Below the pieces are notes generated by a model, which did not search any database, was not told where the DNA came from, and was given only the letters and a program-made list of their open reading frames with translations. A DNA stretch of 64,000 nt from Pestalotiopsis fici W106-1 (lineage: Eukaryota > Ascomycota > Sordariomycetes > Amphisphaeriales > Sporocadaceae): assembly GCF_000516985.1 (NCBI RefSeq), contig NW_006917094.1, positions 3,472,001 to 3,536,000 of the forward strand, read 5' to 3'. Of this stretch, positions 22,355 through 31,561 are shown piece after piece. The position numbers were made by a program, and so were the translations under genes. Within the stretch, counting starts at the first letter, position 1. The number at the start of each line of letters is the position of its first letter.

Positions 22355-23601
22355 ATGTCTTCTACAAACTCTCACTCAGATGAATGGGTTGCCGACCTTC
22401 TTTCGCAGGAGGCGGCTGACTGCGCCCTCAAATATTCAACCATGGGCATGGACGCCTACACCAAGTCGGCCAAGTGAGTACCTCTCATTGTCTACAACAT
22501 TCTTCTCAGTCGTTCTTGCCGAATCCTGTTGTCGCATTATGCACTCGAGGGGCGATGTACTTTTCCAACAACCCGATCCGCTCGCAAGACATTTAGGTTG
22601 TTAATTGCGCAACTATTGCTAGGCGCCCGGCAAATCATCCCAAACCAAACACACGTTTCTTGAACAACATTGTGAAAGCTACCAACAGTCACAATCAGAG
22701 CCTTTTAGAACAAGAACGCGCCGACTCGCGAGCTCGATTGAAGGACTTGGAACGCACAAAGCGGGCGGCCGATGAGCGTGAACAGAGGCGGCGGCCTGGT
22801 GCTGCCGACACACGGAATCGAATGCTAGGGGATATCAAGGCCATACTCGGTGGTTCGTCTAAGAAGCGCAAGACCGAAGATACTGGTCGTGACTCGGACC
22901 TGATTTCAGAATCCAAACGCTCTAGAAAAGACGACAGTGAAATCAAGATTCGCGGAAGAGGACACACGAGCAGAAGAGATTCGGATCGTGAGGACTCGAA
23001 GACCAGCAACACCAGGAACTCCGAAAAAGAATTGTTCGCAGACCATGGGCCAAAGCGAGGCTTGCCCCGGGAAGAACGAAGAGATGAAAGAAGGGAGTTG
23101 CGAGAACAGAGGCATCGCCAAGACAGACACACCTCTCGCGCAGATAGGAAAAGTAGGGACCGTGTTCCCCGAGAGACTCGGAAAGAGCATCGTGGTCATG
23201 AAACCGACTCAAAGGGAAGACTAGAAGAATCGGATTCGGACCCTCTCGAGGACATTATTGGACCTAAACCGCCGTCACCTGTTCGCAAGCGTGGCCGAGG
23301 AACGACTTCTGGGTCTTCAGCAATGGACACTCGTTTCGCATCAAACTACGACCCCAAAGCTGATGTTTCCCTCGAGCAAGACGAAGAGGATGACGACTGG
23401 GGTTCGGCGTTGGAAGCCCTTCGCGACCGCGAGCGATGGAAACAGCAAGGTGCCGACAGGCTCCGCGCTGCTGGTTTCACCGACGATCAGGTGAAGAAAT
23501 GGGAGAAGGGGGATCAGAAGAACGAAGAAGACGTCAAATGGTCCAAGAAGGGCGATGAGCGGGAATGGGATCGAGGCAAGGTTCTTAAGGGCGACTTTTA
23601 G
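22355..23601 (+). CDS. Conserved charged nuclear-type protein, possibly RNA-related
   Basis: Two exons (22355-22473, 22623-23601) give 365 residues. The N-terminus (SDEWVADLLSQEAADCALKY) and the RPANHPKPNTRFLNNIVKAT segment after the intron look structured. The middle, about residues 110-250, is a long Arg/Asp/Glu/Ser-rich region with RD, RE and RS dipeptides as in splicing-associated proteins. The C-terminus is again ordered (DDWGSALEALRDRERWKQQG, then FTDDQVKKWEKG). Fungal homologues are often auto-named as pre-mRNA splicing factor or helicase-like, but I see no helicase motif. Nuclear location is inferred from KKRK and other basic clusters. The intron join keeps the frame (AA/G). Confidence 0.72.
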
Positions 23602-24235
23602 AAGAAGGATCCCCAAACGGAGTAGAGCTTGGTAACACGGGATCCTAGACCTTCCTGTTGGTCGCCTCAGCGTCGTCGGTCTGGGGGCTGCACCAGGATA
23701 TGATGAGCAGGGGTACCGAACATTGCTTTGGCGTTGGGAGCATTGCATTCAAGGCGTTTCCACGAGGCATCATCGAAGCTTGCATTAGATGGCGTTTGGA
23801 CATGGCAATTGTACTGAAGGGAGCGGATGGATTCTATGACCTAGGCATGCATTTAGTCATGTCAGTTACGATTGATTTTATGCAAAGCAAAGTTTATTCA
23901 AGAACATCGCTTCCATAGCCAAGTTGGAACTTGATAATAACTGCGGAGCTGAATATACAGTAGTTGACGTCATCTATAGCCACGCTCAACGATTGAGGGA
24001 AATAGTCTCCAGAACTTTTAATGAATTGTGTATGAAATCTTTATATTAATAGTTGAATACCCGTGTAATGAGAACCTGATTAGGACTATACCATCACTTG
24101 ATCTTTTAGAAAGGATCGGTTGGGTTTCAAAGACACCTCAAGAATAGAACTATCGCCCCTTTTCTCTACACAGATAATGCACCAACAAGGTCTCCAAAGG
24201 AGAAGAGAAGCCATGCCGACTCATCCATTCCCCAT
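23602..24235. other. Convergent 3' intergenic region
   Basis: About 630 AT-rich nt between two convergent genes. No coding-like ORF, repeat or RNA gene was recognised. Confidence 0.45.
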
Positions 24236-24613
24236 TTAGTAAGTGGTGATCTCGAGGGAAGCCCAGGGGCCAATGTTGCTGTGCAGACAGTTGCCAACCT
24301 CGGAGACGGTGGTGCCGCGGGTGACGTTGGCACAGTCGTAGTCGGTGTAAAAGGAGACGAGGTAGGGGCCCTGGTGCAGGGCGGCGAGCTGGATGCTCTC
24401 CACGACGTAGGGCAGCTGGACGCAGCCGGCGACGGAGGAGTTGGTGATGTAAAAGGACAAGTCGGGGGCGTTGGCGTCGTCGGCGCAGCTGCTGATGGCC
24501 TTCCAGGCCGTGATCTCGGCCAGGATGCCCGTCTCCTGGCGCGGCTGCTGCACCACGGCCGCTGCCGAGGCGGCGGCGGCACAGGTGAGGACGGTGGTCA
24601 AGGTGGCGTGCAT
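24236..24613 (-). CDS. Small secreted four-cysteine protein
   Basis: 125 residues when read from the ATG at 24613. An ATG 33 nt upstream is in frame, but starting at 24613 puts a clean signal peptide at the N-terminus (MHATLTTVLTCAAAASAAAV). The predicted mature part has four Cys (43, 64, 94, 109), enough for two disulfides, an N-glycosylation NSS and NVT, and no transmembrane segment. A TATA-like ATATAAA lies about 50 nt upstream (24661-24667). Proteins of this size and type are common secreted fungal proteins; some act as effectors. No family was recognised, so no role is assigned. Confidence 0.75.
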   Translation of the reverse strand: MHATLTTVLTCAAAASAAAVVQQPRQETGILAEITAWKAISSCADDANAPDLSFYITNSSVAGCVQLPYVVESIQLAALHQGPYLVSFYTDYDCANVTRGTTVSEVGNCLHSNIGPWASLEITTY

Positions 24614-25246
24614 TTTGAATTGAGGTTTGGATACAGCAGTTGGCAACGAGTGTTGGATTGTTTATATGTATAATCAATGTTTTTGATGCTTGAGAATAGA
24701 GCGAGTGGATGCTGAATGATGATCTGATATTGTCAAAAATCTCTGGACATGTTTGGCCGTTATATAGTCATGAATAAGTCCTGAGACTATACTCCGGCTG
24801 GCCCCAATAGAGACTATAGTGATCTCATTCTCCTGCTTGTATTCGTCGTTATACGAAGAGATCAACGAACACCCCGCTGAAGGATTCGTTCTTTTGAGAA
24901 TTGCTCAAGCTCTGATCCACTGGCACTGCCGTACATTGAATCCTTCGGTACATGGAAAATAATGAGGTTCTACAGTTCTGAAACCGACGAGGCGGAGAGA
25001 AATTGCCGTTGTCGAAGGATTCGAACAATTTCATCGTCGAGTGGAGTATATTCAGGAGTACCATACATTGTCAGGTTGGCCTTGCCAGGTGCCATGGGAT
25101 GGGAGGAGAATGGTGGCTGTGCACCGGGCAGGCAACCGTATTTCTTTGAGACCCTCCGTTGGAGAAAGGATCCCGTCTTGTCCGGAAACAAGCCGAGGAG
25201 TCGCAAAACCCCCCAGACCGACTACCGTCGGCTCCGTCCTCCGCTC

Positions 25247-25431
25247 TATAAGGCTACCTTTTTTCTCCACTCAAGCATTCACCCAGCTTCTCTCTGTTTA
25301 TTTCAATGGCTGAGTGGAAACAGTCTGCGAGATATGTGGACCATTTTCGTCGTCTTCATGATCCCCTATATCGTGGCTCAGCCCCAGAGTTAGTATTGAA
25401 CAGGTTTGGTGGGAAAGAGGGATCTACATGA
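25247..25431 (+). promoter_or_regulatory. Core-promoter-like patch followed by overlapping mini-ORFs
   Basis: A TATAAG at 25247-25252 is followed by a pyrimidine-rich tract and an ATG at 25306 that opens 41 codons to a TGA at 25431. A second frame at 25334-25393 reads MWTIFVVFMIPYIVAQPQS, which resembles a signal peptide, and ends by a possible donor (GTTAGT at 25389). This could be a truncated or multi-exon small secreted protein gene. I found no convincing second exon. Confidence 0.25.
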
Positions 25432-26475
25432 TACTCCATAATGCCCCAGACTTGGAAGTTGTGGAGTCGGTTGATTGCCCGCCGTTCGGTCCCGAAGCCA
25501 TATTTAGACAATGAGATCTCTATAGAATGCTTTGACATCGCTCTATGTATAGGCCTGGTCTTGGATCGATTTGTTCACTGATCGACGGAGAGTATGCATA
25601 GTGATACTATACAAAAGACGAGGTGCAAATCAAGATGATCTCGGGATGTGGGTCCCTCAAGTGTTGCATCGGGACTTTGTTCCGGTCCATGAGGCTACAA
25701 CTGAAGTATCTAGTAGACTGACAAGGAGTAATTGCGATTTTTCTTGTGCTAATGTGGACGGAACTTGAGTTGGCTGTTGGTAGTTGAGGGCTAACAACAT
25801 GACCAACAAAGGTGTTGTTACGGTGTGCCCTACGCAACTATTATAATCACTTGTTTTAATTCCATTGTAAACTAGATATTGTTTTGTATTTCTCTGACAA
25901 TTTTGGTAAACTAACAAGACTTGTAGAGACAACACTCAACTTGGTGTATGAGAGATACAGACTTGACCGAGAATACGAGGAACCTCTTGATGGATGACTA
26001 GCACCCACGTTGTACAATTGACGAATGTCTTCCATTTTCTTGATCCCAAGCCATTCTGATGTGTCATTGATGCATTGCCAAGGGCCATCCTGGACGACTG
26101 AATGACCGTCCCTAGCATTGAATCTTTGATGATCAACCAATCAAGCGTGTTCCATGGGGTGTAACTTGGAGTATACTCCACTGTCTGTTGGCAGCTAATC
26201 AAACGTGAGCCATAGTAGTGATGGTCCGCTTCTCCAGGCAGACGAATTTCCCATTTTACAACGCGGCAGTGCTTTTCCAGCATCGGGATTCGTGCCGTGT
26301 CTGACACGAAGTTCTCGCCGGGGTTTGTGTTGGCGTGAATCGTTGGGCTTGACACGATAGCCTGGTTACATCGTGTTTCTTGCTCGAGAATGCGTCAGCC
26401 TAGATCAGATGTGGGGAGTCATTGCCTCTGGCGACGGTGAGAAAAAGGGGTATCTCTGTACCTTGAAGCAAGTTT

Positions 26476-26640
26476 CTAAGTATATTGTGGACAATCGTAC
26501 TTGTCAATGTCAAAGTACTGGCATGTTCGGCAGGCTTCGAAATTGTCAGGGCTCGCAACTCGAATCGTGAACGAACCACACTTCTTCTTGCACGGAACAC
26601 TAAAGTAGTGACCGCAAGCACGAAGATATTTGGTGCACAT
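26476..26640 (-). CDS. Possible small Cys-rich protein (54 residues)
   Basis: The frame from the ATG at 26640 reads MCTKYLRACGHYFSVPCKKK and ends CRTCQYFDIDKYDCPQYT. Seven Cys plus a CGH motif resemble a group of short fungal proteins with metal-binding-like Cys pairs. The frame also extends upstream to 26700. It may be a small gene or one exon of a longer one. Evidence is only the Cys pattern. Confidence 0.3.
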   Translation of the reverse strand: MCTKYLRACGHYFSVPCKKKCGSFTIRVASPDNFEACRTCQYFDIDKYDCPQYT

Positions 26641-27330
26641 TCTGCCCTTGATCGATATGAATTTGGGTAGTCGGCTTGAGGTTATTGCTGTTGTACACAA
26701 TAGGATCTCTTGGAATCTATGTTAGTCGATTTGAGTGCCAGTGGGTATCGACACGAGTCGTTCTAGTCCTTGGGAGGAAGTTGACGGCATTGTTGTGTGC
26801 TCCCAACAGAAAAGAACACCAGATGAATGGGCTGTTTTCCAACAATAAGAATTGTGTGGCGCCATAAAGTTGTTTGAGTGGCCTCATGATAGTTTGACGC
26901 GGTACCGGACTCGAAGAGTGCTTAATTCCTTCCCGCGTACACTGACTTTGCCTAATATTGAACAAAAAGTCAAGTACATAATGCCGACACTTTCCTTGCC
27001 GGTTGCCTCAATAGTCAAGAAATCTTCAAACGGATATTGGTCATCAGACAGTCTTGTTTTCTTATTGGACCCTCCGATTTCGGCAGAAGTATAAAGAGTG
27101 AATATACACGCATTCGTCCCTTCTCGTAGTTCATGGTCCTTGTCCCCTTCGTGCCTGCTGTTGATGCAGCACCGTTCGGACATTTGGACCTTGAGCCGCA
27201 TACATACTGACCTCAAGCTTGGTGCCTGCATTAGGCACGTCGGTCTTGTTCTTTGGGGCCGAATTCCCGAAATGATGAATTGGTCCAACGAATCTAGAAT
27301 TATGCCAAGGGAAAAAAACCACTGATAGGT

Positions 27331-27879
27331 TCACAAATCTAAAGCCGGGCCCCGATCTCCATATACAGGGTCCCTGGTGAACCAAGGCAAATTCTCAATG
27401 CTCTTCACCTGGGACTCCTCGCCCCTTTGACCATAACACATGTCCCAGTTGTACCCCGGTGGATAGCTGCCAACCATCTCAAAGCCTCCGTCGGAGCCTT
27501 CAGCTTGTCTCAGCAGTCTGTGTCCCACGCCCGCAGGAACAATGAGCATGTCGCCCCTCTGGGCCTCGAGCTCGACTTTCCCAGGGTTGTCCTCGCCACC
27601 AAAGCACAATGTAGCCTTGCCGCGCGAGATGCAGAGTACCTCATGCGATGTGCTATGGAAATGGGTTGTGCTGTACATGGTGTATCTCCATTGCGGGCTG
27701 ACTACGCCGAGAGAGCCGAGATGGGATTCAATTGCTGATGCGCCGATAGTGGGCGGAAATACGCCGTGGTAGTGCATCAGAGGTTTGTTTTGGATAGAAG
27801 TATTAGGTATGAGGTTGTGCGCTGGAATCTGGTGTTTGGAGACCCGGAGTGATGCGATTGGCATCAAATTCGAGGTCAT
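27331..27879 (-). CDS. YjlB-type cupin-domain protein
   Basis: One exon, 182 residues. The first cupin motif is at residues 73-80 (HFHSTSHE), giving His73, His75 and Glu80 as likely metal ligands, followed by a Gly-rich strand (CFGGEDNPG); the second motif carries His120 (VPAGVGHRLL). A VGSYPPGYNWDMCYGQRGEE stretch near the C-terminus is typical of the YjlB family, known in bacteria and fungi. Cytosolic, no signal peptide. The reaction is unknown; related cupins are oxygenases, isomerases or non-catalytic binders. A bacterial origin by transfer is possible because the gene is intronless and the family is widespread in bacteria, but I cannot test it here. Confidence 0.82.
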   Translation of the reverse strand: MTSNLMPIASLRVSKHQIPAHNLIPNTSIQNKPLMHYHGVFPPTIGASAIESHLGSLGVVSPQWRYTMYSTTHFHSTSHEVLCISRGKATLCFGGEDNPGKVELEAQRGDMLIVPAGVGHRLLRQAEGSDGGFEMVGSYPPGYNWDMCYGQRGEESQVKSIENLPWFTRDPVYGDRGPALDL

Positions 27880-28827
27880 GATGACTTTGGTTCCAAGGTT
27901 CTGAAGTAGCTGATTGAGTTGGGTATCTCCGGCCTATTCACTGATGTTTCTTCCACACACAAAGAAACCGTCAGTTGGGAAGTCAGTCAGTGCTTAATTC
28001 CCATGGCTCTTGTTGGCCACCGGCCGTGGCAGCCCCCCACTGCCGGGAAGTCAGTGTGCATTTCATCAACCCGACGTCATTGGTCGGCTGATCAAACATG
28101 CTCGATCATGGCGCTATACAGGAAACAAGTCATTCCAGTCCTCGCTCCAATGTTCATATAAATTCATTCTTTGCAAGATTCAAACACATAAAAGCAAATA
28201 GAAGCCTTGAGAGAAATCAAGGCGTCGGAGTATTTATTGCCCACCAAATAGATGTATCTAGATACCGCAGCCCCCCAGTCTGTTGCACCGGCCAAAGAGA
28301 TCATGGTTGGCGCTCCAGCGGGCCCCTTATTAGTCCGAGACGATTGACCTTGATGCAACTACCATTGTCTTCTCTGATTCACAGATCGCCAGATTTTATG
28401 CAAATCATTGTATCAATTAACCAGGCAAGACCTCGGGCTACTATCTAATCACTTGTAGGACAAGATGATCGATCACCCTTCAGCCGCTGACAAAAGGTCT
28501 AGTCTAATTCGAGGTGGCCGCAAAGGTGCTCAATTGACCAACCCAATGAGATGCCGCCAATTACACAAGCTACTATACAAACTCCCCACAACGCAGGAAA
28601 TGGCGTCCAACGTCACGCAATATGGTTTCGTACCAGTAGCCATCAGGGTCCTTGTCGACATGTTGGTATGGCCGGCAAGGTATAAGACGAGAGGAAGGGG
28701 GCCTGTTGAGATGCAACAATACGTCTCGCCTCGTGTCTTTCTACAAGCTCTCCCCAACTTTATTCTTCAAAGTCAAAACCACCAGATCATACTCAGCAAG
28801 AGACTATAACGAGACGTTACAGTCAAG
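27880..28827. promoter_or_regulatory. Divergent intergenic region between cupin and COG0523 genes
   Basis: About 950 nt with no coding-like ORF. It must carry both promoters. A pyrimidine/purine-mixed tract precedes the ATG at 28828. No regulatory site is claimed. Confidence 0.4.
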
Positions 28828-30686
28828 ATGGCACCCGGAAGACTCCTCGACTCGCCTCCTGCCTCCTTCTCTACCCCAGTCAGCACTCGAGCCGATGCCC
28901 GGCTGCCAGTGACACTCTTGTCTGGTTTCCTAGGCGCTGGAAAGACGACTCTACTAGAGCACATCCTGACATCTCCAGATCATGGTCTGCGAATAGGCGT
29001 CATTGTGAATGATGTCGGCGCTCTGAATATTGATGCTGCGCTCCTGTCGACTCACGACGTGACGCGAAAGGAGGAGCAGGTTGTCGCCATGCAGGTCAGT
29101 ATCTTGTCCAAAGCCTCATACGCAAAGCATCGGGATCAAGGATTTGCCTTGCATCCAGGAGTTTGTAAAAAAAAATTACTGACTTGTCTTGTCCTACAGA
29201 ACGGCTGCATCTGCTGCACCCTTCGTGGTGATCTGCTTGAAGAGGTCGCCCGACTAGCCGAGGACAAGATGGTTGACTACCTTGTCATTGAAAGCTCAGG
29301 CGTCAGTGAGCCCATGCAAGTGGCGGAGACATTTTCAGAGGAGTGGGTTTTGTTCTCTTTTTTTTTCTTTTTTTTTCTTTGTGGTCACACAATCTGAATT
29401 ATTACCAAAAGAACATTCACTAACAGGTATCAAACAGATTTGCTGAAATGCACATCCAAGCCGGTCACGACCTCGAGGCCGAGGCAGCACAGACTCAGGA
29501 CGATGACTCGAAAGGCAACAAGCGCCTGGCTGAGATCCTCAAGTCAGGCGGCCTGTCCAAGGTGGCACGGCTGGATACATGCGTGACGGTAGTCGATGCT
29601 GTTAATTTCATGAAGGATTTTCAAACGGCCGATTTTCTCGTCGACCGCCAGACCGACGTCCCCGAAGAGGACGACCGCAATATCTCCGACCTTCAGGTTG
29701 ACCAGGTCGAGTTCGCCGATGTACTCGTCGTGAACAAGTGCGACCTCGTGTCAAAGGATGAGGTCAACCGCATCCGCGGTGTCATTGGCAAGTTGAACCC
29801 TGATGCTCATATCCTCACCACCACCAAGTCCAGACTGGATCTGAAGGAGATCATCGACACCAAGAGGTTCTCATATGAAAAGGCTGCTCTTGGTGCCGGC
29901 TGGCTGAAGAGCCTCAATGAGGAGATTAACCCTGAGACGGAAGAGTACGGCATCGGTACTTTCATCTACCGCGCCCGCCGACCTTTCCATCCCGAGCGTC
30001 TCTGGCATACCATAAAAGACGTTTTTGTCGTAATCCAGACCGAATACCAGACTGAAGAGGATGGCCCGGAGGAAGACGAAGAGATGGACGACGATGATGA
30101 ATCTGATGTTGACATGGATGATGAAGACCAACCCCAGCTCAATCCACAGGCTCGTTTGGAAAGCAAGATCCGAGACGAGACCTTTGGTCCGCTCCTACGC
30201 TCAAAGGGCTTTCTCTGGTTGGCCACGCGACCCAAGATGGTAAGTGTCGAAGGCGCTCTGTTGTTTGTGAGTACAAGTGCTGACCAAGATTCCCAGTTCG
30301 GTGAATGGTCACAGGCAGGCGTCATGTTGACTATCCAGGGCGGCGACCTATGGCGCTGCGAGGTGCCCGAGGCCGAGTGGCCCAAGGACGCAATGTCCCG
30401 CGCCGCCATCATGAAGGACTACCAGGGCGAGTGGCAGGACCGCCGACAGGAGATTGTCTTTATCGGACAAAAGATGCGCTCCGGTGGCGAGGAACGCCTT
30501 CGCGCTGCCTTGGATGCCTGTCTGTTGAACGACAAGGAGTTCCGGGCATGGGAAAAGGCCATGCGTTCCAAGCGACTGCAGGAGAGGTTGGACAAGCTCT
30601 TTGAAGACGGCTTCGAGGAGTGGCCCGAGGAGGTCCACGGCGGTCATGATCACGATCATGCCGCCGGGGAAAGCTGTCCAATGTAG
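28828..30686 (+). CDS. COG0523/CobW-type metal chaperone GTPase, Zng1-like
   Basis: Four exons (28828-29094, 29200-29342, 29438-30239, 30297-30686) give 533 residues. Walker A is GFLGAGKTT at residues 33-41, the metal-binding CxCC is GCICC at 91-95, and the guanine motif NKCD is at 236-239. The CobW C-terminal domain follows (WLATRPK, then [11 protein letters not shown]). An acidic run of about 25 Asp/Glu lies near residue 350, and the tail is His-rich ([16 protein letters not shown]), a likely metal site. The Zng1 group moves zinc to client enzymes such as methionine aminopeptidase; yeast YNR029C is a member. The last intron is 57 nt, has no stop and keeps frame, so a longer isoform is possible. 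Length exceeds yeast Zng1 through acidic insertions. Confidence 0.9.
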
Positions 30687-31561
30687 ACCCACCTTGCGTA
30701 GGTGGTATCGAGCGGTTGGTGATTGGCGTTTGAAAAGCGTTCTGTCGATGAGAAGTGACAGAAATTGTTTCTTGTCTTTCGTGTTGCTTTGAAAAGAAGG
30801 AAGGAAATCCATGTCAGCTTCGCGTCTCAAGTTGGTGCTTGACCATGTCCAGCAATATAGGTCCATGTTATTCGAGGCGTGCTCGTAGATAGTTCCAGCT
30901 AAAAGACTTCCTTCCAAATTTTGTGTTGGCGTCTCAAAGATATGCACCACCATTTTATTGACTGGCAATCGCGAGCCTCAATGAACACACTGACACAATA
31001 ATGACTACCTGACGAGGTCGATATCTTGGTGTTTCTACCCGAATCGCTATTGCAAAGGTTTACCGAGCCGTACCTCGAGGACGCTCATGACAATTTGATC
31101 GGCCTTGTAATGCTCCCGGCCTTGGCCAAATCAAATACTGCATATATAATGATGCAGCCCATCAAAGAAACTGAAATTACTTGAGTAAAGCATTTGTCTT
31201 CATAAATTCAGATATCACGTGTCCGGGGCGGAATTCTGCACGCCTAAAATGTGTGTTAAGCAAAGTCTAGAAAAGGCCAACACGTCCTCAATTCTTCAAA
31301 ATTGTCACGATGTTCAAATGTCGGCTTATAAAGTTGAATTATTTGGCAGTGCCAGTAACATTGGGTGGGTATGAAGCTAAATGTAAAGTAATATGACTAT
31401 TCGAATACAAAATGAATCCAGGGACTATATCCAATCAGTCTTGGATATATGCAATGCAAAATTCCTGCTTCTCTATAAATCTGTTTTATGAAAACGTGGT
31501 AGTGCCAAACGAGCTGCATTCCCGGAAAAGCTCAATGAATCACGAGTCTCTGTTTACATGT
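30687..31561. other. Convergent intergenic region
   Basis: About 875 AT-rich nt between convergent genes. No coding-like ORF or repeat was recognised. Both 3' UTRs must end here. Confidence 0.45.

Larger units (their letters stand above)
24614..27330. other. Gene-poor interval of 2.7 kb with small ORFs
   Basis: No standard gene is supported. It contains a promoter-like patch with mini-ORFs (25247-25431), a small Cys-rich ORF (26476-26640), and several frames of 90-140 codons on the minus strand (25856-26355 and 26884-27288) with protein-like stretches but no domain. Confidence 0.4.

Noticed and set aside
24281..24673. 130-codon Gly/Val-rich plus-strand ORF
   Set aside because: Antisense shadow of the small secreted protein gene.
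28465..28809. 114-codon plus-strand ORF just before the COG0523 gene
   Set aside because: No domain and it ends 19 nt before the clear start at 28828; probably leader DNA.
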